Below are positions 44,230 to 55,924 of a DNA stretch of 64,000 bases, in pieces. This DNA is from Morinoia aosen. Lineage: Eukaryota > Arthropoda > Malacostraca > Amphipoda > Talitridae. Within the stretch, counting starts at the first letter, position 1. Each line of letters begins with the position of its first letter. The position numbers and the translations under genes were made by a program. The DNA lies in assembly GCA_030386875.1 (NCBI GenBank), contig CM059559.1, positions 3,531,177 through 3,595,176 on the forward strand, given 5' to 3'. The notes beneath the pieces are model-generated. The model was not told the origin of the DNA and did no database searches. It worked only from the letters and a program-made list of their open reading frames with translations.

Positions 44230-44480
44230 TTTGTGGCCGAGACGAGCCGTGCACTCGAGCAGTGCACGCGGCGCAGCTCGATTGGACGCGCGCATCAGGC
44301 GGACAAGCGGCGCTTTGGCCGGCGCGTAAAGCAAGGCGCGCCGATGGAGGTCCGCTCATTAGACGCTTGTTTTATTCTCCGCTCCTCGGCGTGATTGTCC
44401 TTGCAAAATGCACCGCAGCGATTTTAATGTGCCCGCCACAATGGCGCTGTGAGCGAGAGGGTTCTGCATAGGCAGGTGTC
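44230..44480. other. CpG-rich block, possible regulatory DNA
   Basis: GC- and CpG-rich within an AT-rich region, including GTGCACTCGAGCAGTGCAC (near-palindrome), GCGCGCC and a GATTTTAATGTGCCCGCC stretch. No coding exon with splice sites could be defined. It is compatible with a promoter or conserved non-coding element, which only comparison with related genomes could show. Confidence 0.25.
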
Positions 44481-44550
44481 CGTCCGCCCGTCCGTCCGAG
44501 AGGAATGTGGGACGAGTTGTGCGCCTTGTTCTGTTTTTATGTTGAGTTAA

Positions 44551-44579
44551 GCCATAGCCTTTAAATATAAGGCTATGGC
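44551..44579. other. Perfect hairpin with 11-bp arms
   Basis: GCCATAGCCTT ... AAGGCTATGGC around a 7-base AT loop. Confidence 0.6.
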
Positions 44580-45576
44580 CAATATCTATAAGGCCATGAG
44601 CGTTCCTGTCAGATATAAAAATCTAAATGGCCCTGCATGTAGAATGGTTTTTGAAAATACACGAGATAAGTCACAATTTCATTTGAAAGGGATGTTTAGG
44701 CGTACCTATTTACGATTATATTAACAAGAATGAATGCTGAACCTACGACTTTTGTGTTGTTCTAAAAAGTTGTCGCAAATTCGTGCTAGTGAGAAAAGAA
44801 ATTTCTTCAGCAAATGGGACAATAAATCATTGAAGTGTTTCAGTTTAAATGATACAACAGAAATGTTGTATCATGCAAATTGGTTAATGAAAGTACATTT
44901 TACACCCACGATATATGTGACGTGTGAGAAAACGAATGAAACATTCACCCCAAATAAATGCTGAGTTCAGCAAGCATTCATGCAGTCAATCACAAAAGTA
45001 TTGACCCACACAGTTATCCTCACCAGAATTGCGACTATATTTATGTAGGCATACAAAATTAAAAACCATATAGAGCTCAAATTGAAAACGTAGCATATGT
45101 ATATGCATATATTGTGGCGGAAAAGCATTCGCATCAAACAAAACACATCGCATCATTTGACAGCTCACAGTATAATAACCATTATTCACTTATATCCGAA
45201 ATTAACTAGCATTTTTTTCAATAACCTATATTAATACTTTCCTGATTACACGCAGTTAGTCCCGTCATTTTTTCACAAATCTATCAATACTTGCCTGATT
45301 GCAGGCATGGCCGTTATTGTTTTGCTTATATTAGCGCATGTTCTTCATTTGAGGATCGTTACTTAGATCTCTGCATGAACGGGACTCGACTTAATTGAGG
45401 ACAAAAAGCTAAAAAGTTTAGAGAAGCTTTAATTATAACGTCACAAGACCGATCGAGTTGACCATTTCAGAATACTGATAACCTTTTGTTCCAAGCTGCC
45501 AACTTCTGAGAATTTGACAGCTATTATTGTCCTGATGATAAACTTCGCGGGGGTGTACGCGACATGTGTACTCGCA

Positions 45577-46225
45577 TTGTGTAAGTCATTTACACGCATG
45601 TGTAAGTCATTTACACGCATGTGTAAGTCATTTACACGCATGTGTAAGTCATTTACACGCATGTGTAAGTCATGCGCACGCTTGTATAAGTCATGCGTAC
45701 GCTTGTGTAAGTCATGCGTACGCTTGTGTAAGTCATGCGTACGCTTGTGTAAGTCGTGCGCATACTTGTGTAAATTATGCGTACGCTTGTGTAAGTCATG
45801 CGCATACTTGTGTAAATTATGCGTACGCTTATGTAAGGCATGCGTTCGCTTGTGTAAGGCATGCGTTCGCTTGTGTAAGGCATGCGTACGCTTGTGTAAG
45901 GCATGCGTACGCTTATGTAAGGCATGCCTATACGCATATACGAGGCATGCGCACGCTTATGTGAGGCATGAGTACGCTTATGTGAGGCATGCGTACGCTT
46001 ATGCGAGGCATGCGTACGCTTATGCGAGGCATGCGTACGCTTAAGCGAGGCATGCGTACGCTTAAGCGAGCCATGTGTACGCTTAAGCGAGGCATGTGTA
46101 CGCTTGTGTAGAGCATGTGTACGCTTGTGTAGAGCATGTGTACGCTTGTGTAGAGCATGTGTACGCTTGTGTGGAGCATGTGTACGCACGTGTAGAACCT
46201 GGGTACGCTTGTGTCGGGCATACGC
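45577..46225. repeat. 21-bp minisatellite with a sequence gradient
   Basis: About 31 units. The first are ACACGCATGTGTAAGTCATTT; they change to ACGCTTGTGTAAGTCATGCGT, then to ACGCTTATGCGAGGCATGCGT, and at the right end to ACGCTTGTGTAGAGCATGTGT. Neighbouring units resemble each other more than distant ones. Confidence 0.93.
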
Positions 46226-46399
46226 ACGACAAGCGTATGAGCGTACACGCGAACAGCGAGGAGCAGCAAGCCGCGATGCGTCTCACTGTACGCACCATTA
46301 CGACGCTCACATATCAATACATAACACATCGGCGGCGCGAGATGTGACTGCAACATGATAACGGTCGCTTCCCAGCACTTCAGCGCTCCCCTCATCCCC

Positions 46400-46540
46400 C
46401 TCCCCGCATTGGCTGTTCCCTCACCTACGTGCCTTCTCATTGGACGGTCTTTCAATGAGGCGTTTTCTCACTAGCTTCACTTCAGAGAACTTCTCATCTC
46501 ATTGGCTGGTCCCTCAACGAAAGCGTTTCTTATTGGTTCC
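46400..46540. promoter_or_regulatory. Cluster of CCAAT-type (ATTGG) boxes
   Basis: GCATTGGCTG, CTCATTGGACG, CTCATTGGCTGG and CTTATTGGTTCC occur within about 120 bp; more CCAAT/ATTGG-type words (CAGCCAATGA, GGCCAATCAG) follow at 46740 and 46905. It looks like an NF-Y-type promoter cluster, or a decayed repeat that creates such sites. No transcript start could be assigned. Confidence 0.3.
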
Positions 46541-46764
46541 AGCTCGAGAGGGCAACGGAAGCACCGATCCCAGGAATCAAAGGTGCTTTGTTTCTATTTT
46601 CCGCTTATTTCCAATTAAATCCTGAACACGTAATTCACAAGAGGAGAAATTGTGAACACTTTCAGTGTAAGGTCGATGATATACTTGCCTTATCATGAAC
46701 AAAAGACGATAAGTATCACAAGGTTTACCACGCGCAACACAGCCAATGATAAGAGAAGGCGAGC

Positions 46765-46925
46765 CAAGTCGAGCGCTGGTTTGCAGAGGCGTATCGAAGC
46801 TACAATAACGCTGAGCGCTGGTTGGCCAGAGGCGGACGAGGCAACAATAACGCTGCGCGCTGGTTGGTCAGAGGCGCTCGAGACTACAATAACGCGCCGC
46901 GCTGGCCAATCAGGTGCCGGCGAGG
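46765..46925. repeat. 42-bp tandem repeat, about 3.7 copies
   Basis: The unit is GAGCGCTGGTT-gRCCAGAGGCG ... CTACAATAACGCT (42 bp). It explains the repeated segment of a 246-codon minus-strand open frame. Confidence 0.85.
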
Positions 46926-47159
46926 CGGCGGTGCGAGACCGGGGTGGGCGAGGCCTCGCACAAGCCCGGCGATAAGCTCGCACGATAAGAATCTGAGGGG
47001 AATCGGTGCGTGTAAGTCCCGCGGCCGCAATATACTTACTGAGGGCACTTAGAAGAGCTAAAAGTTTCCTTATATGTGTTGGCTCGGGTAGCCTATGATG
47101 ACGGAGGCTTAAATTTGATAAAGGTAGTGTTGCTTTCGCAGCCACAGGCCTGCTTCTTC

Positions 47160-47250
47160 CTAATTCTCGGAGCGCGCCTCGCGCACACAGCCTGTGCACC
47201 GACTCACGCACACAACCTGTGTACGTACACACGCACACAGCCGGACGTTC
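47160..47250. repeat. Degenerate ~24-bp CA-rich repeat
   Basis: GCGCACACAGCCTGTGCACC, CGCACACAACCTGTGTACG and CGCACACAGCC form about three units. Confidence 0.55.
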
Positions 47251-47633
47251 GATTGGCTGGATGCACACGTATATAGTATTCTTGGGGAGCTGGTATAGTA
47301 ATACTCGTACTATATGTAAGCTACAGAAACATACATATACTGTGTATTTAAAGCAAAAATGAAATATGTATGGTATATCGTCACACATGTACGTGTTTAT
47401 TTTCATACTTTCTTGCAACACAGCGCAGCGCACACGGACATATACCGACGATCGAATTAACAGAACAATATCCCAGTATTATTATCAATAATACAATAAT
47501 ACAACAATACAATAATAACAATATCCCAGTTTCGTATTATTTACATATACTCAGCATTTTAATGCTCGGTTTAATATTAAACGTCGCCACTTCCCATTAA
47601 CCGGTGCTCATAAAATCATAAGAAAATAAAAAC

Positions 47634-48727
47634 ACGCTCACGACAGCACCGCACCACACGCTCACGACAGCACCGCACCACACGCTCACGACAGCACCGC
47701 ACCACACGCTCACGACAGCACAGCACCACACGCTCACGACAGCACCGCACGACACGCTTACGACAGCACCGCACGACACGCTCACGACAGCACCGCACCA
47801 CACGCTCACGACAGCACCGCACCACACGCTCACGACAGCACCGCACGACACGCTCACGACAGCACCGCACCACACGCTCACGACAGCACCGCACGACACG
47901 CTCACGACAGCACCGCACCACACGCTCACGACAGCACCGCACGACACGCTTACGACAGCACAGCACCACACGCTCACGACAGCACCGCACCACACGCTCA
48001 CGACAGCACCGCACCACACGCTCACGACAGCACCGCACGACACGCTCACGACAGCTCACCGCACCACACGCTCACGACAGCACCGCACGACACGCTTACG
48101 ACAGCACAGCACCACACGCTCACGACAGCTCCGCACGACACGCTCACGACAGCACCGCACCACACGCTCACGACAGCTCCGCACGACACGCTCACGACAG
48201 CACCGCACCACACGCTCACGACAGCACCGCACGACACGCTTACGACAGCACAGCACCACACGCTCACGACAGCTCCGCACGACACGCTCACGACAGCACC
48301 GCACCACACGCTCACGACAGCACCGCACGACACGCTTACGACAGCACAGCACCACACGCTCACGACAGCTCCGCACGACACGCTCACGACAGCACCGCAC
48401 CACATGCTCACGACAGCTCCGCACGACACGCTTACGACAGCACAGCACCACACGCTCACGACAGCTCCGCACGACACGCTTACGACAGCACAGCACCACA
48501 CGCTCACGACAGCACCGCACGACACGCTCACGACAGCACAGCACCACACGCTCACGACAGCTCCGCACGACACGCTCACGACAGCACAGCACCACACGCT
48601 CACGACAGCGCCGCACCACACGCACACGACAGCACCGCACCACACGCACACGACAGCACCGCACCACACACTCACGACAGTACCGCACCACACGCTCACG
48701 ACAGCACCGCACCACACGCTCACGACA
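47634..48727. repeat. 24-bp minisatellite
   Basis: About 45 units of CACGACAGCACCGCACCACACGCT (24 bp), with CCGCACGACACGCT, CAGCACCACACGCT and GCTCCGCACGACACG variants. Variants often alternate as 48-bp dimers. Stop-free minus-strand frames are repeat translation. Confidence 0.95.
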
Positions 48728-48734
48728 CCATGTG

Positions 48735-49387
48735 CACGGCATCACCCCGGCCAAAGCACATATGGGAGCCGTGTACGGACAGGGTTGCGGAATTTGCCAC
48801 ATAACATTTGTTGCATTCAAAATTTAACCCCCGCAATTAAGGCTCAGTTTAGCTATACACAGACAAACTCTGGTAAGTCGATCAACACAAGGGGGACTAT
48901 GATATACTGGCGCAAAATGTCAGTGTCTCGGTTGGCATAGCCCGCTACGCTAGCGAAATAAGGTGTATAATTAAGCCTCTCGATAAAACGAAGAGGGGAA
49001 ATATAATTAAAGAATAAAAGACGCAGACATGCACAGACCGATTGCACGGTGCACCGGGTATCCCTCCGAGAAAGAAGGAAAATAAAGAATGGAAGGTGAA
49101 CCCTGCCTTACTTCTATAAAACCCACAACAGACGTGCACACCACAGTATTGCTGGTTCTTTTTAGGGTGTTATACTTCCAATAGGAAGATTCGTAGAGAA
49201 TCTTATTCGTAGAATAAAAAGATATTTAGGGTGTCAGTTGCGTTAATAACTCGACCGAGGAGCGCATACAGTTCCCGAAGTATACTGACGGAGACAGACA
49301 TGCCCTGCGCTGAAAGTATAGCTGACGCATCTCAGAGAAGTGACAAGTGATAAGGAATGCGCTTCACAATTCTCTTCAGATTCGCGC

Positions 49388-49422
<35 letters not shown>

Positions 49423-49860
49423 GCATCAGTTCACGGAAGATCAATATGTTTACATATAGAAAACCAAGTACGTGACGTGAAATTGCATAATTCCGCATCA
49501 TAAGTACAAAACTTCTATTTACTATTGAGAAGGTAGTCGACCAGTCGTCGATCGACCATGACAACATTTGAAAAGCAGCCACGCCAAGCCAATAAGATAT
49601 CTATGCTTCGTATTCAACAGCAGATGAGAAACTCTCATTAATTAAACTGCAAATTAAATTTCAGGTACAAAATAGTGCAGACCATCGCTCGATCGCAACG
49701 CGCGCAGAAAAGCTTCGCACGTGCGTACGGCCGGCGTACACACCGTAAATGATGAGAGCTGAGACGAGAGCAGGATATCAGCGCGATCGAGCTGACGTAG
49801 TGTGTCTCACACTGTCAGCGTATTGAACAGATGACAGTCTAAATGTATGGAGCAGTGCAA
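48735..49860. other. Unassigned spacer with a (TG)n run
   Basis: (TG)n at 49389-49422. Positions 49680-49810 are CpG-rich (GCGCGCAGAA, GTACGGCCGGCGTAC). No gene was recognised. Confidence 0.4.
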
Positions 49861-49867
49861 ACATTTT

Positions 49868-52330
49868 GCAGTCCATATGCCAGTCCACGTACGTGTATAT
49901 ATGTACAGCAGTGTTGCAGTCCATGCCAGTCTACGTGTATGTATAGCAGTGTTGCAGTCCATGCCAGTCCACGTACGTGTATATGTACAGCAGTGTTACA
50001 GTCCATGCCAGTCTACGTGTATGTACAGCAGTGTTGCAGTCCATGCCAGTCTACGTGTATGTACAGCAGTGTTGCAGTCCATGCCAGTCTACGTGTATGT
50101 ACAGCAGTGTTGCAGTCCATGCCAGTCTACGTGTATGTATAGCAGTGTTGCAGTCCATGCCAGTCTACGTTTATGTACAGCAGTGTTGCAGTCCATGCCA
50201 GTCTACGTGTATGTACAGCAGTGTTGCAGTCCATGCCAGTCTACGTGTATGTACAGCAGTGTTGCAGTCCATGCCAGTCTACGTGTATGTATAGCAGTGT
50301 TGCAGTCCATGCCAGTCTACGTTTATGTACAGCAGTGTTGCAGTCCATGCCAGTCTACGTGTATGTACAGCAGTGTTGCAGTCCATGCCAGTCTACGTGT
50401 ATGTACAGCAGTGTTGCAGTCCATGCCAGTCTACGTGTATGTACAGCAGTGTTGCAGTCCATACCAATCTACGTGTATGTACAGCAGTGTTGCAGTCCAT
50501 GCCAGTCTACGTGTATGTACAGCAGTGTTGCAGTCCATGCCAGTCTACGTGTATGTACAGCAGTGTACGTTGCAGTCCATGCCAGTCTACGTGTATGTAC
50601 AGTAGTGTACGTTGCAGTCCATACCAGTCTACGCGTATGTATAGCAGCGTTGCAGTCGTCCATGCCAGTCTACGTGTATGTACAGCAGTGTTGCAGTCCA
50701 TACCAATCTACGTGTGTGTACAGCAGTGTTGCAGTCCATGCCAGTCTACGTGTATGTACAGCAGTGTTGCAGTCCATACCAATCTACGTGTATGTACAGC
50801 AGTGTTGCAGTCCATGCCAGTCTACGTGTATGTACAGCAGTGTTGCAGTCCATGCCAGTCTACGTGTATGTACAGCAGTGTACGTTGCAGTCCATGCCAG
50901 TCTACGTGTATGTACAGCAGTGTACGTTGCAGTCCATACCAGTCTACGCGTATGTATAGCAGCGTTGCAGTCGTCCATGCAAGTCTACGTGTATGTACAG
51001 CAGTGTTGCAGTCCATGCCAGTCTACGCGTATGTACAGCAGTGTTGCAGTCCATGCCAGTCTACGCGTATGTATAGCAGCGTTGCAGTCCATGCCAGTCT
51101 ACGTGTATGTACAGCAGTGTACGTTGCAGTCCATACCAGTCTACGCGTATGTATAGCAGTGTTGCAGTCCATGCCAGTCTACGTTTATGTACAGCAGTGT
51201 TGCAGTCCATGCCAGTCTACGTGTATGTACAGCAGTGTTGCAGTCCATGCCAGTCTACGTGTATGTACAGCAGTGTTGCAGTCCATGCCAGTCTACGTGT
51301 ATGTACAGCAGTGTTGCAGTCCATACCAATCTACGTGTATGTACAGCAGTGTTGCAGTCCATGCCAGTCTACGTGTATGTACAGCAGTGTTGCAGTCCAT
51401 GCCAGTCTACGTGTATGTACAGCAGTGTTGCAGTCCATGCCAGTCGATCTACGTGTATGTACAGCAGTGTACGTTGCAGTCCATACCAGTCTACGCGTAT
51501 GTATAGCAGCGTTGCAGTCGTCCATGCCAGTCTACGTGTATGTACAGCAGTGTTGCAGTCGTCCATGCCAGTCTACGTGTATGTACAGCAGTGTTGCAGT
51601 CCATGCCAGTCTACGCGTATGTATAGCAGTGTTGCAGTCCATGCCAGTCTACGTGTATGTACAGCAGCGTTGCAGTCCATACCAATCTCCGCGTATGTAT
51701 AGCAGCGTTGCAGTCCATGCCAGTCTACGCGTATGTATAGCAGCGTTGCAGTCGTCCATGCCAGTCTACGTGTATGTACAGCAGTGTTGCAGTCCATGCC
51801 AGTCTACGCGTATGTATAGCAGTGTTGCAGTTCATGCCAGTCTACGTGTATGTACAGCAGCGTTGCAGTCCATACCAATCTCCGCGTATGTATAGCAGCG
51901 TTGCAGTACATGCCAGTCTACGCGTATGTATAGCAGCGTTGCAGTCCATGCCAGTCTACGTGTATGTACAGCAGTGTTGCAGTCCATGCCAGTCTACGCG
52001 TATGTATAGCAGTTTTGCAGTCCATGCCAGTCTACGTGTATGTACAGCAGCGTTGCAGTCCATACCAGTCTACGCGTATGTATAGCAGCGTTGCAGTCCA
52101 TACCAGTCTACGCGTATGTATAGCAGCGTTGCAGTCCATGCCAGTCTACGCGTATGTATAGCAGCGTTGCAGTCCATGCCAGTCTACGTGTATGTATAGC
52201 AGCGTTGCAGTCCATGCCAGTCTACGTGTATGTACAGCAATGTTGCAGTCCATGCCAGTCTACGGGTATGTTTAGCAGTGTTGCAGTCCATGCCAGTCTA
52301 CGTGTATGCATAGCAGTGTTGCAGTGTAAG
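49868..52330. repeat. 38-bp satellite with ~315-bp higher-order structure
   Basis: About 64 units of CAGCAGTGTTGCAGTCCATG plus CCAGTCTACGTGTATGTA (38 bp). Variants with an inserted TACG (42 bp) or a duplicated GTC (41 bp) recur together with CCATACCAATC and GTCTACGCG units, and the same sequence of variants reappears 315 bp apart (50611 and 50926) and again near 51473. Because 38 is not a multiple of three, every plus frame cycles through the unit without meeting a stop. Confidence 0.95.
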
Positions 52331-52439
52331 CTAGTGTGGAGGTGTGTATGATAAACATACATTAGTGTTACAGTATTTGTGGTCAAAATACATCTGCGTA
52401 GAGCAGCTTTTCCAGCTTAAACGTACAGCAGTGTCTACA

Positions 52440-53300
52440 CCACAGCACCAACATAACACCACAGTAACATAACACTACTTCACCACAACAGCACGACAAC
52501 ATCACAGCACAGTAGCAGCACCACAACACTATACTTCACCAGGGCACCACAAAACCACAGTAGGTCGAGCACCATGGCAGTAAAACCACAGCAGCACAAC
52601 AGCAACCCTACAGCAGCAGCACCACCACCACCACCACCATCACCACAGCAATAACACACACAATATCAGCACTACTGAAACACCATGGCATGGCAATTAA
52701 CACTACTGAAACACCACAGTAACACCACACCACCGTACCACAGCCGGAAGCACCATTATCAACACCACCACCACAACAGCACCACAACATCACACACAAT
52801 AGCAGCACTACAGAAACACCACAGCAATTAACACCACAGAAACACCACAGCAGCACCACAGCAACACTACCGCACCACACAACACACCGCAGCAGCACAA
52901 CACCACATGTACAGCAGCACCTCACACACCACAAGAGCACCACAGCAGCACCACACACACCACAGTAGCACCACACACCGCACCACAGCAGCACCACGCC
53001 GCACCACAGCAGCACCACACACACCACAGCAGCACCACCACACACACCACAACAGCACCACACACACCACACACCGCACCACAGCAGCACCACACACACC
53101 ACACACCGCACCACAGCAGCACCACACACACCGCAACAGCACCACGCACCGCGCCACAGCAGCACCACGCACCGCGCCACAGCAGCACCACACACACTAC
53201 AACAGCACCACACACACCACAACAGCACCACACACACCACAACAGCACCACACACACCACAACAGCACCACACACACCACACACCGCACCACAGCCGGCA
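52440..53300. repeat. Cryptic CAC/ACA-rich simple repeat
   Basis: Imperfect CACCACAGCAGCACCACACA words of variable spacing. The array is regular (CACCACACACACCACAACAG, about 22-24 bp) only between 52920 and 53290. Confidence 0.88.
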
Positions 53301-53494
53301 GCACAGCACACAAAACAAGGTCCACAAGGCGGGCAGTGTTTGTCGCAGCGCTGAGCTGTCATTATCTGTTGGGATCTGGCGCCCGCGCCGCCACCTGAGC
53401 CCCCGGCCGCCGCACTCTCGCCTGCAGTCCCTCCTGCCTCTCCAGGCTCCTGGTCGTGCCAGTCGTCGCGTCACTGCAGCCGTCGGTCCCAATC

Positions 53495-53600
53495 TAACTT
53501 TTTCGCTGCCTGCATGCGTGTTTTCTGCCGCCTAAGCGATTTAAGCGATTTATAAGGAATTAAATCGCTTAATTAGGCGAAAAACATGCAAACATGTATA
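53495..53600. mobile_element. Foldback element, copy 2
   Basis: The arms GCATGCGTGTTTTCTGCCGCCTAAGCGATTTA (in two parts, 53512-53543) and TAAATCGCTTAATTAGGCG followed by AAAAACATGC (53561-53589) are inverted copies, with TTTTTCGC further out. The core TAAATCGCTTA and the GCATG ends match the element at 8484-8608. Confidence 0.65.
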
Positions 53601-53692
53601 AAGGTTCAGTTTACCGTAACGGTTAAGGATGCAAATGAAAATAGGTGTGTTGTCGAAGTTATTTTGGCCCAGCATTGTCTCTTCCATAACAT

Positions 53693-53908
53693 TTAACACT
53701 TCAACTGCGGCCGGTAAAACTGAAGTTCAATATTCAACTCAAATTCAAAGCTAATTGTAGTGAGCAATGTTGAAACTAGCAAACATTAACCTGATCGTGG
53801 CTTCATTTAGCTTTGATGAAGTATTTATGAAAATTGAGTTTGTGGTTACTGGTCATGAAAATTTCCTCCGAGTACCACCGGTGGCGCACTTCGCAAACAA
53901 AGTATTAA
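53693..53908. mobile_element. piggyBac-type MITE, copy 5
   Basis: TTAA at both ends (53693-53696 and 53905-53908). Begins TTAACACTTCAACTGCGGCC and contains ATATTCAACTCAAATTCA, as in copies 1 and 4. Confidence 0.72.
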
Positions 53909-54139
53909 ATATTTAACATATGGAATTATATTGCCAACATATCTTTTTGATACATCATTAAATTAGAGTCCCCATTTCTTCAAGGGAGCTAATGAGTTAC
54001 ATAAAGTAGGAATTTTCCAAACCATTTTGATGACGATCCTCAACAACACTTGGAAGTCAAAAACCGTCAAATATACAAGCCGACGCGATGGATCAGAGTC
54101 CATATTCTGAACAATAACGAAGAAGATCCGCTATGACCA

Positions 54140-54870
54140 TGAGGGCCCACCAAACGCTGATGTGTAGAGGTGTTGGCTGTGGTGCCATAGGGTCCAGTGA
54201 GGGTTGGTGGGTCCAGTAGGATTGGTGGGCCCACAACAGGGTCGAAAAGTGCGCGCTTCACACAAACAGGAGAGTACGGAAAAGACCATGAAACGAGGCT
54301 GCCCATATGAGAGGGGATCGGTCAACTAAAGGATGCAGAGCCCATGCGGGAGGGTCTGCAGAGGGTCTAGGGTCTGCCATACTAAAGAATGCAGGAGGGT
54401 CTAGACACAACAGCTAGGAGGGTCCAGAAAGAGCAGCAGAGTCCATACAGAGCAGGAGTTAAGGCCTAGCCAGAACAAGAGGGTCCAGGAAGGGTCTACA
54501 GAGACCCCCATTACGCGTAGCTCACCCCACGGGTGCAGCGCTAAGATCGCGGCCTCGATTGCACAGCGGCGCCTCCGAGGCAGCGACCGGGTTATGGAGA
54601 CGGGTGTGGATGGCCTCACCCCTGGCGAGGAACGTACGGCCTGGGGTCCAACTCTTATTGAAAGAAGAACTGAGGGTCGAACATGGGTTGAGAGACGGTC
54701 TGAGGGTTCAACTCAGCTTGGGCTGAAGAATGGGTTGAGGGCCCAACCCGCGTTGAAGGACGAGCCTAGTCCAACCAGGGTTGAAGGATGGGCTAAGGAT
54801 CCGAATCATCCGATCCAGGCTGAGGGACGGGTTGACGGTTTATCCAGAGCTAGAAGACGGCTCAACAATT
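54140..54870. repeat. Diverged GGGTC/GGGTTGA-rich tandem sequence
   Basis: The left part (54140-54500) repeats GGTGGGTCCAGT and GAGGGTCYAGA words. The right part (54655-54870) repeats GGGTTGAGRG and CCAAC words at about 28-30 bp. A 107-codon open frame over the right part has a repetitive protein and is not taken as a gene. Confidence 0.5.
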
Positions 54871-54987
54871 GGAAGGCTAATGGAAGGATGCATGTCAGAA
54901 ATATTTCTGAGGGTTAAACTAACGACCAGGCTTGCGCGCTCACGGACATAATAATCATGCTTGAATGACAAGCTGGATGGTCTAACA

Positions 54988-55213
54988 CAGGGCTTCTCAA
55001 CCAGAGGTACATGTATCCCTAGGGGTACATTTAGCATACTTCAACAGTTAAAATGTACAATATATATTTGCATAAAACCGTATAAGGATATATAATTATT
55101 ATTCATTAAGGGTATTTTTATGGTTTCTTAAGCCTTGTACTGTGCTCGGGATACATGAAGATACAACATTAACCTAAGGGGGTACATGACATTAGAAAGG
55201 TTGAGAAGCCCTG
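54988..55213. mobile_element. MITE with CAGGGCTTCTCAACC inverted ends (hAT-like)
   Basis: The 226-bp element begins CAGGGCTTCTCAACC and ends GGTTGAGAAGCCCTG, perfect 15-bp inverted repeats of hAT style. The inner GAGGTACATGTATCCC/GGGGGTACATGAC words are also partly inverted. The 8-bp duplication is not clear (GTCTAACA versus CTCTAGCA offset by three bases). Confidence 0.7.
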
Positions 55214-55924
55214 GACTCTAGCAGGTTAATATAGGAGGGAATGCAAGCTCAGGTCGGCTTAAAGTAAATAATTTGAGCATTCGTTATAGGCATGATATTC
55301 ACTGACAAGTTCTACACGTGGAATACGTTTAGTCTAACACTATACGGTTAGAACTTCAGAGAGTAGAAGTTTTAGACTTTCGTATTCGCTTCATCGTCTT
55401 TACCTCAGCATGCAATCCCACTTCGTTCAGCTGTACACAGTCGCACTGAATTTTAATTGTACAGTACTTGCGACAACGAAAGTTCTTACATAAATGTGTG
55501 AGGGCGAGGAAAGCTTTACATTGCCTCAAGCATACAATCGTTCACCTGAGCTTCTCGCTGATAACACTAATTTCTCACTTTTGAGGACGATTTTTACGAG
55601 CGTAATTTAGCAGCAATGAACTGTTGCCGTGGAGTTCAAACATGATTTAATGTATAAGCGCTCTCTGCAAGTAAGCCACTCAGGGAGCAATAAAGGCGCT
55701 CTCGAGGCGCAATTACCCCCCTCACTCAGCACTCCGGGAACACTCGAGTGGGTGGCAGGTGGCGGTGGGGCAGCAGCATGACGCGGCAGCAGTGTGGGCC
55801 AACACTCCAGTGCTGATGGGATTATAGCGGCGACACCGAGAGCTGTGAACTACCACCCCTTGTCCTGCTCTGCCAGCTCGTCTCGCGATCCTACGCAAAA
55901 ATCTTAACATTCGAGTGCTGTGGG

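Noticed and set aside
46693..47433. 246-codon minus-strand frame
   Set aside because: Partly the 42-bp repeat; the remainder shows no domain and crosses CA-rich repeats.
47616..48820. Cys/Arg/Val-rich minus-strand frames over the 24-bp array
   Set aside because: Repeat translation; multiple frames equally open.
49847..51895. 252-393 codon frames over the 38-bp array
   Set aside because: The period is not a multiple of three and no frame has stops, so these are repeat artefacts.
52608..53492. 294-codon minus-strand Cys/Val-rich frame
   Set aside because: Covers the CAC/ACA-rich simple repeat; only the first ~60 codons are non-repetitive and they match no known family.
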